Positions 26,295 through 35,920 of a stretch of 64,000 nt of DNA are shown piece after piece. The stretch covers positions 62,001-126,000 of the forward strand of contig NZ_WJBG01000117.1 in the NCBI RefSeq assembly GCF_009709555.1, in the 5' to 3' direction. A program made the position numbers and the translations under genes. The notes beneath the pieces were generated by a model. The model was not told the origin of the DNA and made no database searches. It was given only the letters and a program-made list of their open reading frames with translations. The stretch is from Streptomyces blattellae (GTDB lineage Bacteria > Actinomycetota > Actinomycetes > Streptomycetales > Streptomycetaceae). Within the stretch, counting starts at the first letter, position 1. Each line of letters starts with the position of its first letter.

Positions 26295-27629
26295 TCACAG
26301 ACCCGGAATCCGGCCGTTGCGGAACAGGTCCAGGAAGATCTGGTGGTCGGCACGCGCGCGTGCGCCGTAGCTGTGCGCGAAGTCCACCAGCAGGTCCGCG
26401 AAGCCGGCGCCGTCGTCGGAGTCCGCCGCGATCGCCGCGTCGATGGCCCGCTCGGTGGAGAAGGGCACCAGGGACTCGCCGGAGGTGTTGTCGGCCGCGG
26501 AGTGCATCGTCGCCGTCGCCCGGCCGAGGTCGGCGACGACCGCTGCGATCTCCTCCGGGTCGTCGATGTCGCCCCAGTCCAGGTCCACGGCGTACGGCGA
26601 GACCTCGGCGACCAGCTGACCGGCGCCGTCCAGCTCGGTCCAGCCCAGCCACGGGTCGGCGTGCGCCTGGAGGGCGCGCTGGGAGATCACCGTGCGGTGG
26701 CCCTCGTGCTGGAAGTAGTCGCGGATCGCCGGGTCGGCGACGTGCCGGGAGACGGCCGGGGTCTGGGCCTGCTTGATGTAGATGACGACGTCGTTCTCCA
26801 GGGCGTCGGTGTGGCCCTCCAGGAGGATGTTGTACGAGGGCAGCCCGGCCGAGCCGATGCCGATGCCGCGGCGGCCGACGACATCCTTGACGCGGTAGGA
26901 GTCCGGGCGGGAGAGGGAGGCCTCGGGGAGTGTCTCCAGGTAGCCGTCGAAGGCCGCGAGCACCTTGTAGCGGGTGGCGGCGTCCAGTTCGATGGAACCG
27001 CCGCCCGGCGCGAAGCGACGCTCGAAGTCGCGGATCTCGGTCATCGACTCCAGCAGCCCGAAACGGGTCAGCGAGCGGGCGTCACGCAGCGCGTCCAGCA
27101 GCGCGCCCTGGGCGGTGTCCAGCGTGAACGGCGGCACCTCGTCGCTCTTGGCGCCGGTCGCCAGGGCGTGGATCCGCTCGCGGTACGCGCCCGCGTACAC
27201 CTGCACCAGCTCGGTGATCTGCTCGTCACTGAGCGCCTTGGCGTACCCGATCAGCGCGATGGAGGCCGAGAAGCGCTTGAGGTCCCAGGTGAAGGGGCCG
27301 ACGTACGCCTCGTCGAAGTCGTTGACGTTGAAGATCAGCCGGCCGTTGGCGTCCATGTACGTGCCGAAGTTCTCGGCGTGCAGGTCGCCGTGGATCCACA
27401 CCCGCGAGGTGCGCTCGTCCAGGTACGGGCCGCCGCGCTTCTCCGCGTCCTGGTCGTGGTAGAAGAGGCACGCCGTGCCCCGGTAGAACGCGAACGCCGA
27501 GGCCGCCATCTTGCGGAACTTCACGCGGAACGCGGCCGGGTCGGCGGCCAGGAGTTCGCCGAAGGCGGTGTCGAAGACGGTGAGGATCTCCTCGCCGCGT
27601 TGCTCGGCGCTGAGCTGCGGGACCGACAT
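26295..27629 (-). CDS. DUF2252 family protein
   Basis: A 444-aa cytoplasmic protein of the DUF2252 family, whose fold is related to protein-kinase-like aminoglycoside phosphotransferases. Typical segments are RKMAASAFAFYRGTACLF near residue 50, WIHGDLHAENFGTYMD near 88 (an HGDxHxxN phosphotransferase-like loop), and VNDFDEAYVGPFTWDLKR near 115. The ATG at 27629 follows AGGAGGC at good spacing; an upstream in-frame start at 27662 does not. Divergent from dnaE. The substrate is unknown for the whole family. Confidence 0.88.
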   Translation of the reverse strand: MSVPQLSAEQRGEEILTVFDTAFGELLAADPAAFRVKFRKMAASAFAFYRGTACLFYHDQDAEKRGGPYLDERTSRVWIHGDLHAENFGTYMDANGRLIFNVNDFDEAYVGPFTWDLKRFSASIALIGYAKALSDEQITELVQVYAGAYRERIHALATGAKSDEVPPFTLDTAQGALLDALRDARSLTRFGLLESMTEIRDFERRFAPGGGSIELDAATRYKVLAAFDGYLETLPEASLSRPDSYRVKDVVGRRGIGIGSAGLPSYNILLEGHTDALENDVVIYIKQAQTPAVSRHVADPAIRDYFQHEGHRTVISQRALQAHADPWLGWTELDGAGQLVAEVSPYAVDLDWGDIDDPEEIAAVVADLGRATATMHSAADNTSGESLVPFSTERAIDAAIAADSDDGAGFADLLVDFAHSYGARARADHQIFLDLFRNGRIPGL

Positions 27630-27854
27630 TGCCTGGTGCCTCCTGGTGCGGGGGTGGTGCATGACATGTGGGGCGGACCTTCCGTCCAGACCAACGTCCG
27701 AAGGTCCGCGGGAGTGCCCGTGACCCCTGGATGAAGGTACGCGGGGAACCCCCGCGAGTGTCAGTGCCGAGGCATAGACTTCGTCGCTGTCCCCCGGACC
27801 GTCCGCAGCTTGTCGGACCCTCGTCGACGTACGTTTTCCTTGGAGGCCGAAGCC

Positions 27855-30800
27855 GTGTCAAAGCCGCCGTTCACGCACCTGCACGTCCACACCCAGTACT
27901 CGCTGCTGGACGGTGCCGCGCGGCTGAAGGACATGTTCAACGCGTGCAACGAGATGGGCATGACCCATATCGCCATGTCCGACCACGGCAACCTGCACGG
28001 GGCGTACGACTTCTTCCACTCCGCGAAGAAGGCCGGAGTCACCCCGATCATCGGCATCGAGGCCTATGTCGCCCCCGAGTCGCGGCGCAACAAGCGCAAG
28101 ATCCAGTGGGGCCAGCCGCACCAGAAGCGCGACGACGTCTCCGGTTCCGGTGGTTACACCCACAAGACGATCTGGGCGGCGAACGCCACCGGCCTGCACC
28201 ACCTCTTCCGGCTCTCCTCCGACGCGTACGCCGAGGGCTGGCTGCAGAAGTGGCCCCGGATGGACAAGGAGACCATCTCCCAGTGGTCCGAGGGGCTCAT
28301 CGCCTCCACCGGCTGCCCCTCCGGCGAGCTGCAGACCCGGCTGCGCCTCGGCCAGTACGACGAGGCCCTGAAGTCGGCCGCCGAGTACCAGGAGATCTTC
28401 GGCAAGGACCGCTACTTCCTGGAGCTGATGGACCACGGCATCGAGATCGAACGCCGGGTCCGCGACGGCCTGCTGGAGATCGGCAAGAAGCTCGGCATCC
28501 CGCCCCTGGTCACCAACGACTCGCACTACACCTACGCGCACGAGGCGACCGCGCACGACGCGCTGCTGTGCATCCAGACCGGCAAGAACCTCTCCGACCC
28601 GGACCGCTTCAAGTTCGACGGCACTGGCTACTACCTGAAGTCCACGGACGAGATGTACGCCGTCGACTCCTCGGACGCCTGGCAGGAAGGCTGCCGCAAC
28701 ACCCTCCTGGTGGCCGAGCAGATCGACACCACCGGCATGTTCGAGGCCAAGAACCTCATGCCGAAGTTCGACATCCCCGAGGGCTACACCGAGGTCACCT
28801 GGTTCAAGGAGGAGGTCCGCCGCGGCATGGAGCGCCGCTTCCCCGGCGGCATCCCGGAGGACCGGCAGAAGCAGGCCGAGTACGAGATGGACGTCATCAT
28901 CCAGATGGGGTTCCCGGGCTACTTCCTCGTGGTCGCCGACTTCATCATGTGGGCCAAGAACAACGGCATCGCGGTCGGCCCCGGCCGGGGCTCCGCGGCC
29001 GGTTCGATCGTCGCCTACGCCATGGGCATCACCGACCTCGACCCGATCCCGCACGGCCTGATCTTCGAGCGGTTCCTCAACCCCGAGCGCGTCTCCATGC
29101 CCGACGTCGACATCGACTTCGACGAGCGCAGGCGCGTCGAGGTGATCAGGTACGTGACGGAGAAGTACGGCGCCGACAAGGTGGCCATGATCGGCACCTA
29201 CGGCAAGATCAAGGCCAAGAACGCGATCAAGGACTCCGCGCGCGTGCTGGGCTACCCGTACGCGATGGGCGACCGGCTCACCAAGGCGATGCCCGCCGAC
29301 GTGCTCGGCAAGGGCATCGACCTGAACGGCATCACCGACCCCTCGCACCCGCGCTACAGCGAGGCGGGCGAGATCCGCGCGATGTACGAGAACGAACCGG
29401 ACGTGAAGAAGGTCATCGACACCGCCAAGGGCGTCGAGGGCCTGGTCCGGCAGATGGGCGTGCACGCCGCCGGCGTGATCATGTCCAGCGAGCCCATCGT
29501 CGACCACGCTCCCATCTGGGTGCGGCATACGGACGGCGTGACCATCACGCAGTGGGACTACCCGCAGTGCGAGTCGCTCGGCCTGCTGAAGATGGACTTC
29601 CTCGGCCTGCGCAACCTGACGATCATGGACGACGCCGTCAAGATGGTGAAGTCCAACAAGGGCATCGACCTCGACCTGCTGGCCCTCCCGCTCGACGATC
29701 CGAAGACCTTCGAACTGCTCCAGCGCGGTGAGACGCTCGGCGTCTTCCAGTTCGACGGCGGTCCCATGCGCTCGCTGCTGCGCCTGATGAAGCCCGACAA
29801 CTTCGAAGACATCTCCGCCGTCTCGGCGCTCTACCGTCCCGGCCCGATGGGCATGGACTCGCACACCAACTACGCGCTGCGCAAGAACAAGCTCCAGGAG
29901 ATCACCCCGATCCACAAGGAACTGGAGGATCCCCTCGAAGAGGTCCTGGCCGTCACCTACGGCCTGATCGTCTACCAGGAGCAGGTCCAGAAGGCCGCCC
30001 AGATCATCGCCGGGTACTCGCTCGGCGAGGCCGACATCCTCCGCCGCGTGATGGGCAAGAAGAAGCCCGAGGAACTGGCGAAGAACTTCGTCCTCTTCCA
30101 GAAGGGCGCGCGGGACAAGGGCTACAGCGACGAGGCGATCCAGGCCCTGTGGGACGTGCTGGTCCCGTTCGCCGGCTACGCGTTCAACAAGGCGCACTCG
30201 GCGGCGTACGGCCTGGTCTCGTACTGGACCGCGTTCCTGAAGGCGAACCACCCCGCCGAGTACATGGCCGCCCTGCTCACCTCGGTCAAGGACGACAAGG
30301 ACAAGTCGGCCGTCTACCTCAACGAGTGCCGCCGCATGGGCATCAAGGTGCTCCCGCCGAACGTCAACGAGTCGCTGCACAACTTCGCCGCCCAGGGCGA
30401 CGACGTGATCCTCTTCGGCCTGGAAGCCGTGCGCAACGTCGGCACGAACGTGGTCGACTCGATCATCCGGTCCCGCAACGCGAAGGGGAAGTACGCCTCC
30501 TTCCCCGACTACCTCGACAAGGTCGAGGCCGCCGCCTGCAACAAGCGCACCACCGAATCGCTGATCAAGGCGGGTGCGTTCGACTCCCTGGGGCACACCC
30601 GCAAGGGCCTCACCGCGCACTTCGAGCCGATGATCGACAACGTGGTGGCGGTCAAGCGCAAGGAGGCCGAGGGGCAGTTCGACCTCTTCGGCGGGATGGG
30701 CGAGGAGGACACCAGCGAGCCCGGCTTCGGACTCGACGTCGAGTTCACCACCGAGGAGTGGGACAAGACGTATCTGCTCGCCCAGGAGCGGGAGATGCTC

Positions 30801-31394
30801 GGACTGTATGTGTCCGACCACCCGCTCTTCGGCCTGGAGCATGTGCTGTCCGACAAGGCCGACGCGGGCATCGCCCAGCTCACCGGAGGTGAGCACGCGG
30901 ACGGCGCGGTCGTCACCATCGGCGGCATCATCTCGGGCCTCCAGCGCAAGATGACCAAGCAGGGCAACGCCTGGGCGATCGCCACCGTCGAGGACCTCGC
31001 CGGTTCCATCGAGTGCATGTTCTTCCCGGCCACGTACCAGCTGGTGTCGACCCAACTCGTCGAGGACGCCGTGGTGTTCGTCAAGGGGCGGCTCGACAAG
31101 CGTGAGGACGTGCCGCGGCTCGTCGCGATGGAGCTCCAGGTCCCCGACCTGTCGAACGCGGGCACCAACGCGCCCGTGATCCTCACCATCCCGGCCACCC
31201 GGGTCACCCCGCCCATGGTCAGCCGCCTCGGGGAGATCCTCAGCCACCACAAGGGCGACAGCGAGGTGCGGATCAGGCTCCAGGGGCCGAGGAAGACGAC
31301 CGTGCTCCGCCTGGACCGGCACCGGGTCAAGCCGGATCCCGCGCTCTTCGGCGACCTGAAGGTGCTGCTCGGCCCGTCCTGTCTGGCCGGCTGA
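27855..31394 (+). CDS. dnaE: DNA polymerase III alpha subunit DnaE
   Basis: Main replicative DNA polymerase. The 1179-aa protein has an N-terminal PHP domain (THLHVHTQYSLLDG at residue 6, MSDHGNLHGAYDF near 40), the polymerase core with GPGRGSAAGSIVAYAMGITDLDPI near 375 and the catalytic aspartates in PDVDIDFDE near 417, a helix-hairpin-helix/tandem region, the clamp-binding type motif QFDLFGG near 940, and a C-terminal OB-fold (VTIGGIISGLQRKMTKQGN). GTG at 27855 follows TTGGAGG; the 45-base longer reading has no ribosome site. Divergent from the DUF2252 gene; a possible TAGACT -10 is near 27773. Confidence 0.96.
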   Translation: MSKPPFTHLHVHTQYSLLDGAARLKDMFNACNEMGMTHIAMSDHGNLHGAYDFFHSAKKAGVTPIIGIEAYVAPESRRNKRKIQWGQPHQKRDDVSGSGGYTHKTIWAANATGLHHLFRLSSDAYAEGWLQKWPRMDKETISQWSEGLIASTGCPSGELQTRLRLGQYDEALKSAAEYQEIFGKDRYFLELMDHGIEIERRVRDGLLEIGKKLGIPPLVTNDSHYTYAHEATAHDALLCIQTGKNLSDPDRFKFDGTGYYLKSTDEMYAVDSSDAWQEGCRNTLLVAEQIDTTGMFEAKNLMPKFDIPEGYTEVTWFKEEVRRGMERRFPGGIPEDRQKQAEYEMDVIIQMGFPGYFLVVADFIMWAKNNGIAVGPGRGSAAGSIVAYAMGITDLDPIPHGLIFERFLNPERVSMPDVDIDFDERRRVEVIRYVTEKYGADKVAMIGTYGKIKAKNAIKDSARVLGYPYAMGDRLTKAMPADVLGKGIDLNGITDPSHPRYSEAGEIRAMYENEPDVKKVIDTAKGVEGLVRQMGVHAAGVIMSSEPIVDHAPIWVRHTDGVTITQWDYPQCESLGLLKMDFLGLRNLTIMDDAVKMVKSNKGIDLDLLALPLDDPKTFELLQRGETLGVFQFDGGPMRSLLRLMKPDNFEDISAVSALYRPGPMGMDSHTNYALRKNKLQEITPIHKELEDPLEEVLAVTYGLIVYQEQVQKAAQIIAGYSLGEADILRRVMGKKKPEELAKNFVLFQKGARDKGYSDEAIQALWDVLVPFAGYAFNKAHSAAYGLVSYWTAFLKANHPAEYMAALLTSVKDDKDKSAVYLNECRRMGIKVLPPNVNESLHNFAAQGDDVILFGLEAVRNVGTNVVDSIIRSRNAKGKYASFPDYLDKVEAAACNKRTTESLIKAGAFDSLGHTRKGLTAHFEPMIDNVVAVKRKEAEGQFDLFGGMGEEDTSEPGFGLDVEFTTEEWDKTYLLAQEREMLGLYVSDHPLFGLEHVLSDKADAGIAQLTGGEHADGAVVTIGGIISGLQRKMTKQGNAWAIATVEDLAGSIECMFFPATYQLVSTQLVEDAVVFVKGRLDKREDVPRLVAMELQVPDLSNAGTNAPVILTIPATRVTPPMVSRLGEILSHHKGDSEVRIRLQGPRKTTVLRLDRHRVKPDPALFGDLKVLLGPSCLAG

Positions 31395-31410
31395 GGCGCA
31401 GTCGGGCGAG

Positions 31411-31442
31411 AGGGGGCGTGCGCCGTGCCGGGCACGCCCCCT
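31411..31442 (+). terminator. Terminator after dnaE
   Basis: An 11-bp stem AGGGGGCGTGC/GCACGCCCCCT with a 10-base loop, 17 bases beyond the dnaE stop. It also lies downstream of the small minus-strand gene that ends at 31481. Confidence 0.8.
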
Positions 31443-31480
31443 GTCGTGTGCCTGGGCTGCAACAGCCCGTTATGAAGATG

Positions 31481-31645
31481 TCAGTTGTGACCGAAGCGCT
31501 TCTGCTTGCCCTTGCGCGCGATGTCACTGGGAGTCACCTGGGACATGTGCTGCTCGGCCTGCGCCTCCATCGGGGGCTGCTGGGCCTGGTGCTGCCCGCG
31601 CTCGGACTGGGGCTGTTTTCGGTCCTGCTTCTTGTTCTTGGCCAT
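31481..31645 (-). CDS. Small basic, glutamine-rich protein (54 aa), unknown function
   Basis: A 54-codon frame starting MAKNKKQDRKQPQSERG and ending SDIARKGKQKRFGHN. It is strongly hydrophilic, about one fifth lysine/arginine and nearly a quarter glutamine, with no membrane segment, suggesting a disordered RNA- or protein-binding peptide. GGAGGCAG lies 8 bases before the ATG, the codons have the G/C third-base bias of real Streptomyces genes, and a terminator follows. I have the impression that similar short proteins occur widely in Streptomyces at this site but cannot check. No function is proposed. Confidence 0.7.
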   Translation of the reverse strand: MAKNKKQDRKQPQSERGQHQAQQPPMEAQAEQHMSQVTPSDIARKGKQKRFGHN

Positions 31646-31869
31646 GGTGATCTGCCTCCTGTGGGGGATCTAGGGGCCAGGGCCGCGACCAGACTCACAT
31701 AGGCTGACAAGGAACGCATTTCGGATAATTACCGTCTGTGACAGCCCTTGTCGGGGGGCGATGCCCCGAAACGCCACGCCGAAGATCGAGTTCGGACCGT
31801 TAACCCTCGCGTGGTCGGGCAGACTCGAAGGAAGCCCGAAGCAAACCTCCCGGAAAGAGGGTGGATCGC

Positions 31870-33090
31870 GTGGACCGCTGCATCGTCCTGGTGGACGCCG
31901 GGTATCTGCTGGGGGCCGCCGCCTCTCTTCTCGCCGGAGAGCCCTCCCGCTCCCGCATCACCGTCGACCACACCGCCCTCATCCAGGGCCTGCGCGAGCG
32001 CGCCGAGTCGGACACCGAACGGCCGCTGCTGCGCATCTACTGGTTCGACGGCGCCCCCGACCGCGTCCCGCAGCCCGAGCACCGCAGGCTGCGCGTGATG
32101 CCCCGGGTCACCGTCCGGCTCGGCGCCCTGACCCGCAGCGACGGCCGCTGGGCCCAGAAGGGCGTCGACGCCGCGATGCACGCCGAGCTGACCGAGCTGG
32201 CCCGCAACCGCGCCTGCTCCGACATCGTCCTGGTCACCGGCGACGGCGATCTGCTGCCGGGCATGATGGCCGCCAAGGAGCACGGGGTCGCCGTACATCT
32301 GTGGGCCGTGCAGGCCGCCGACGGCGACTACAACCAGTCCGAGGACCTGGTCGCCGAGGCGGACGAGCGGCGCGTGCTCGACCGCACCTGGATCACCAAG
32401 GCGGTACGGGCCAAGGAACTCGGCGGGATCTGCGCGCCGCCGCCGGTGCCGCGGCCCGAGATCGCCGCGATCCTCTCCGCGCCGCTGCCGGAGTCCGCGC
32501 TCGCCTCGGCCGAGCGGTCCGCCGAGGAGCGGGAGCACCCGCCCGCGGCCACCGCCTCCGAGAACGGCACGCGGGAGCGGGTGCCGGCCCCCAAGGGCGT
32601 GCCCACCCCCAAGGACCTGGCCGCGCTGCGTGCCCCCGGCGGTGGTCAGACCGACAAGCAGCCCGCGAGCGCGACGCTGCGCTGGTCCTCCGACAGAGGC
32701 TGGGTCGACCGGCCCGGCGTCGCGGCCGAGCCGCCCGAGGTCGCCTCCATGCCGACGCTCGCGCAGCTGACCACGGCGGAACAGCGGTGGGCGGACCGGG
32801 AGGAGGACATCACCACCGTCGGCGGGGACCCGTTCGAGGTGGGGCAGGTGTTCGCGCGGCGGTGGATGGAGCGGCTCGGCGACCAGAGCCATCTGCAGAA
32901 GCTGTCGGGGATGTATCCGCGGATCCCGCATCGCGTCGACGGGGAACTGCTGCGGTACGCCGCCCGGTTCGGGCTGCTCGCCCACAAGGACGACCAGATC
33001 GACGAGCACGACCGCTACGCGATCCGGGCCGGGTTCTGGCGTGAGATCGATGCGCGCACGACCGCGGAACCCGCTTCCGCGGGGGAGTGA
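31870..33090 (+). CDS. NYN-domain (PIN-like) putative RNase
   Basis: A 406-aa protein whose first 170 residues form a NYN/LabA-like PIN domain: CIVLVDAGYLLGAA at residue 4 with the first aspartate, VDAAMHAELTELA near 103, and SDIVLVTGDGDLLPGM near 117 with the paired aspartates. These acidic residues bind metal in related RNases. A Pro/Ala-rich linker (about 195-300) leads to a conserved helical C-terminal domain (GDPFEVGQVFARRWMERL and AIRAGFWREID). GTG at 31870 suits an AGAGGG site; GTG at 31861 is an alternative. Its neighbours give no clear functional link. Confidence 0.78.
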   Translation: MDRCIVLVDAGYLLGAAASLLAGEPSRSRITVDHTALIQGLRERAESDTERPLLRIYWFDGAPDRVPQPEHRRLRVMPRVTVRLGALTRSDGRWAQKGVDAAMHAELTELARNRACSDIVLVTGDGDLLPGMMAAKEHGVAVHLWAVQAADGDYNQSEDLVAEADERRVLDRTWITKAVRAKELGGICAPPPVPRPEIAAILSAPLPESALASAERSAEEREHPPAATASENGTRERVPAPKGVPTPKDLAALRAPGGGQTDKQPASATLRWSSDRGWVDRPGVAAEPPEVASMPTLAQLTTAEQRWADREEDITTVGGDPFEVGQVFARRWMERLGDQSHLQKLSGMYPRIPHRVDGELLRYAARFGLLAHKDDQIDEHDRYAIRAGFWREIDARTTAEPASAGE

Positions 33091-33152
33091 AACGGCACAT
33101 ACGCCTCCCCCAAGGGCGAGCAGAGCTTCCCGACCCCGTACCCTCGTCCCTT

Positions 33153-34169
33153 GTGAGCATGCGCGCGGGACAGGCACTTCGGCACGGTGGGGATGCCGTG
33201 TGCGCGGTGCGCGGGCTGACGAAGACCTATCCGGCGGTGCGGGGGCGGCGCGGGGTTCCGGCGACGCCCGAGGTCAGGGCCACCGACGATGTACGGCTGG
33301 ACATCCGGCGCGGTGAGATCTTCGGGCTGCTCGGGCCGAACGGGGCCGGGAAGACCACCCTCGTACGGCAGCTGACCGGGCTGATGCGGCCGGACCGCGG
33401 CAGCGTGGAGATCCTCGGGCACGACATCGTGCGGCATCCGGAGCGGGCCGCGCGGATCCTCGCCTACCTCGGCCAGGAGTCCACCGCCCTCGACGAACTC
33501 ACGGTGTCGCTGGCCGCCGAGACCACCGGGCGGCTGCGCGGCCTTGAGGTGAAGCAGGCTCGGGCCGAGCGGGACGACGTACTCGACGAGCTGGGCCTCA
33601 CGCCGCTCGCCGGGCGCCCGATCAGGAAGCTGTCCGGCGGGCAGCGGCGGCTGGCCTGCTTCGCTTCGGCGCTGGTGGGGGAGCGGCCGCTGCTGGTGCT
33701 CGACGAACCGACCACCGGTATGGACCCGGTGGCCCGGCGGGCCGTGTGGTCCGCCGTCGACCGGCGCCGGGCCGAGCGCGGCACCACAGTCCTGCTGGTC
33801 ACCCACAACGTCATCGAGGCGGAGACCGTCCTCGACCGGGTCGCCGTCCTCGACCAGGGACGCGTGATCGCCTGCGACAGTCCCGCCGGGCTCAAGGAGA
33901 AGGTCGCCGGGGAGGTCCGGGTCGAGCTGGTGTGGCGGGACCGGGCGCCGCTGGAGGTGCCGGAGGTCGCCGCGCTGCGGGAACGGGCCGTGGAGTCCGG
34001 GCGTCGCTGGACGCTGCGGCTCGCACCGGAGGAGGCCCGGGTGGCCGTCGCCACGGTCACCGGCGGGGCCGCGTTCACCGCCCTGGACGACTTCACGCTC
34101 GCCACACCGAGCCTGGAGGACGTGTACCTGGCGCTGGGCGGCGACGCACGGGGGCTGGTGAAGGCATGA
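33153..34169 (+). CDS. ABC transporter ATP-binding protein
   Basis: A 338-aa ATPase with Walker A GPNGAGKTT near residue 66, signature KLSGGQRRLA near 160, Walker B LLVLDEPTTGMDP near 178 and the switch histidine in LLVTHNV near 215. The family is the export type (ABC-2; drug or lipid exporter). A C-terminal extension of about 80 residues follows the core. The adjacent gene encodes the permease. TACCCT eight bases before the GTG and no ribosome site indicate a leaderless start; an ATG two codons later is an alternative. Substrate unknown. Confidence 0.88.
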   Translation: MSMRAGQALRHGGDAVCAVRGLTKTYPAVRGRRGVPATPEVRATDDVRLDIRRGEIFGLLGPNGAGKTTLVRQLTGLMRPDRGSVEILGHDIVRHPERAARILAYLGQESTALDELTVSLAAETTGRLRGLEVKQARAERDDVLDELGLTPLAGRPIRKLSGGQRRLACFASALVGERPLLVLDEPTTGMDPVARRAVWSAVDRRRAERGTTVLLVTHNVIEAETVLDRVAVLDQGRVIACDSPAGLKEKVAGEVRVELVWRDRAPLEVPEVAALRERAVESGRRWTLRLAPEEARVAVATVTGGAAFTALDDFTLATPSLEDVYLALGGDARGLVKA

Positions 34170-34248
34170 GCGCGCGGATCGTCGTATCCGTATCCGTATG
34201 GGACAGGGGGACTGCCTCAGTGGGCCGTACGAAGGGGAGCAGCTCGAC

Positions 34249-35070
34249 GTGAGTGTCGTATCCGCCGATGTCCTGCCGGGCGGGGCCCTGGCCGTGGAGG
34301 AGACCGCCGATGGTGCGGCCGTCCTCGGGCCGCGGGCGCGGCTGTGGCCGTCCCTCGCCGCCGTGTACCGGGCGCAGCTGTCCAGGGCGCGGGTCGCGCG
34401 GATACCGCTGCTGTTCGTGGCGACCTTCCAGTCGGTCGGGATCATGATTCTGATGCGCGGGGTCGTGGACGGCGGGGGCGAGGCGCGGGCCGTGGTGGCC
34501 GGGTCGTCGGTGCTCGTCGTGGCCTTCGTCGCGCTGAACCTGCTCGCCCAGTACTTCGGGCAGCTGCGGGCCAGCGGTGGGCTCGACCACTATGCGACGC
34601 TGCCGGTGCCGCCGGCGGCGGTGGTGCTGGGGGCGGCGGGCGCGTACGCGTCGTTCACCGTGCCGGGGACCGTCGTGACGGCGGTGTTCGGGTGTGTGCT
34701 GTTCGGGCTGCCGCTGGCGCATCTGTGGGTGCTCGCGGCGGTGATCCCGCTCGCCGGTGCCGCACTCGCCGGGCTCGGAGCGGCCCTCGGGCTGCTCGCG
34801 CCACGGCCCGAACTGGCCACGCTGCTCGGGCAGTTGGGCATGTCGGCGGCGCTGCTGCTGGGCGTGCTGCCGGCGGAGCGGATGCCGGAGGGGGTGCAGT
34901 TCCTGCGGGATCTGCTGCCGTCGACGTATGGCGTGGAGGCCTTCGCGCGTACGTTCGGGCCGCGGCCCGACTGGGCCTTCGTACTCGGTGACCTCGCCGT
35001 GTGCGGGGTGGTGGGCGTGGTCTCGCTGGCCGTCGCGACCTGGGCGTATCGCCGGGCTGCCGTCCGATGA
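34249..35070 (+). CDS. ABC-2 type transporter permease
   Basis: A 273-aa membrane protein with six hydrophobic helices (residues about 44-66, 78-100, 122-146, 152-175, 180-200, 240-265), the usual ABC-2 permease topology. The LPSTYGVEAFARTF segment between helices 5 and 6 is common in this family. I chose GTG at 34249 because GGGGAG lies ten bases upstream; an ATG at 34198 is in frame. It follows the ATPase gene by 79 bases, so the two presumably form one exporter. Confidence 0.82.
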   Translation: MSVVSADVLPGGALAVEETADGAAVLGPRARLWPSLAAVYRAQLSRARVARIPLLFVATFQSVGIMILMRGVVDGGGEARAVVAGSSVLVVAFVALNLLAQYFGQLRASGGLDHYATLPVPPAAVVLGAAGAYASFTVPGTVVTAVFGCVLFGLPLAHLWVLAAVIPLAGAALAGLGAALGLLAPRPELATLLGQLGMSAALLLGVLPAERMPEGVQFLRDLLPSTYGVEAFARTFGPRPDWAFVLGDLAVCGVVGVVSLAVATWAYRRAAVR

Positions 35071-35104
35071 CCCACCGCACAGGTGGGCCTGGCACGATGT
35101 CAGG

Positions 35105-35776
35105 GTGACCGCACCGCTGAATCCTCCTCCGCCGCCGCATGAACAGCCGCCCCACGGGGGGTGGCCGCCGTCGCCTGCCGGGCAGGCGTACGGGGCCCTC
35201 GCGACGCATGATGTCCGGTACGGACAGGACGGGCCCGGGATGAAGACCGAAGTGCGGGAAGCCGCGGTGATCGCGGTCGTGGTGGCGCTGAGCGGACTGC
35301 TGCTGGGCGCGGTGTGGGCCTGGCTGGCGCCGCGGGTGCCGCTGGTGGGGGACGTCGTCGACGGGAACTGGGTCGTCTACCTCAAGGACAGCGAGGGGGA
35401 GCAGGCGGTGGGGGTGGACGGAACGTTCACCCTGCTGGCCGTCGCCTTCGGTGTCGTGAGCGCCTTGGTCGTGTTCCTCCTGCGGCGCCGTGGCGGTGTG
35501 CCGCTGGTGGTGGGGCTGGCCGTCGGGGGGCTGCTCGCGTCGCTGCTCGCCTGGCGGCTGGGGATCTGGCTCGGGCCGACCGACGACGTCATCGCCCACG
35601 CCAAGGACGTGGGCCAGGGAGCCACGTTCTCCGCGCCTCTGAAGCTGAGCGCGAGGGGCGCGTTGCTGGCGTGGCCGCTGGCCGGGCTGCTGGTGCACCT
35701 GGGGCTCACGGCGGCGTTCGGGCCCCGGGATCCGGAGCCGGACCAGCAAGTGGCGTACGGGGCGCCGCCCGCGTAG
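35105..35776 (+). CDS. DUF2567 family membrane protein
   Basis: A 223-aa protein with a Pro-rich cytoplasmic N-terminus (residues 1-45), then four membrane helices, the first starting EVREAAVIAVVVALSGLLLG. An external loop after helix 1 contains VPLVGDVVDGNWVVYLKDSEGEQAVGVD. The pattern matches the actinobacterial DUF2567 family. A CACGAT box shortly before the GTG suggests a leaderless transcript. Function unknown. Confidence 0.72.
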   Translation: MTAPLNPPPPPHEQPPHGGWPPSPAGQAYGALATHDVRYGQDGPGMKTEVREAAVIAVVVALSGLLLGAVWAWLAPRVPLVGDVVDGNWVVYLKDSEGEQAVGVDGTFTLLAVAFGVVSALVVFLLRRRGGVPLVVGLAVGGLLASLLAWRLGIWLGPTDDVIAHAKDVGQGATFSAPLKLSARGALLAWPLAGLLVHLGLTAAFGPRDPEPDQQVAYGAPPA

Positions 35777-35805
35777 GGACAGGTCCGCTGTGGCTGCGGC
35801 GGGGG

Positions 35806-35909
35806 TGGTTCGCCCCCGCCGCCCCTGCTCTTCCCGTCTCCGGGGCTGCGCCCCCAGATCGCCGCTTCGGCCTGAACGGCCTCGTCCTCAAACGCGGGAC
35901 GGGCTGGTT
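35806..35909. repeat. Dispersed Streptomyces intergenic repeat
   Basis: A GC-rich hairpin-forming segment with the recurrent elements GGGGGTGGTTCGCCCCC, CTCCGGGGCTGCGCCCCC, CTTCGGCCTGAACGGCC and CCTCGTCCTCAAACGC. Sequences like this are common between genes in Streptomyces genomes. It lies between two converging genes and may act as a terminator for both. Confidence 0.7.
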
Positions 35910-35920
35910 GTGGGCCTCAC

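Noticed and set aside
27858..31322. 1154-codon minus-strand frame opposite dnaE
   Set aside because: Antisense shadow of dnaE with repetitive V/E/H/L composition and no start signal.
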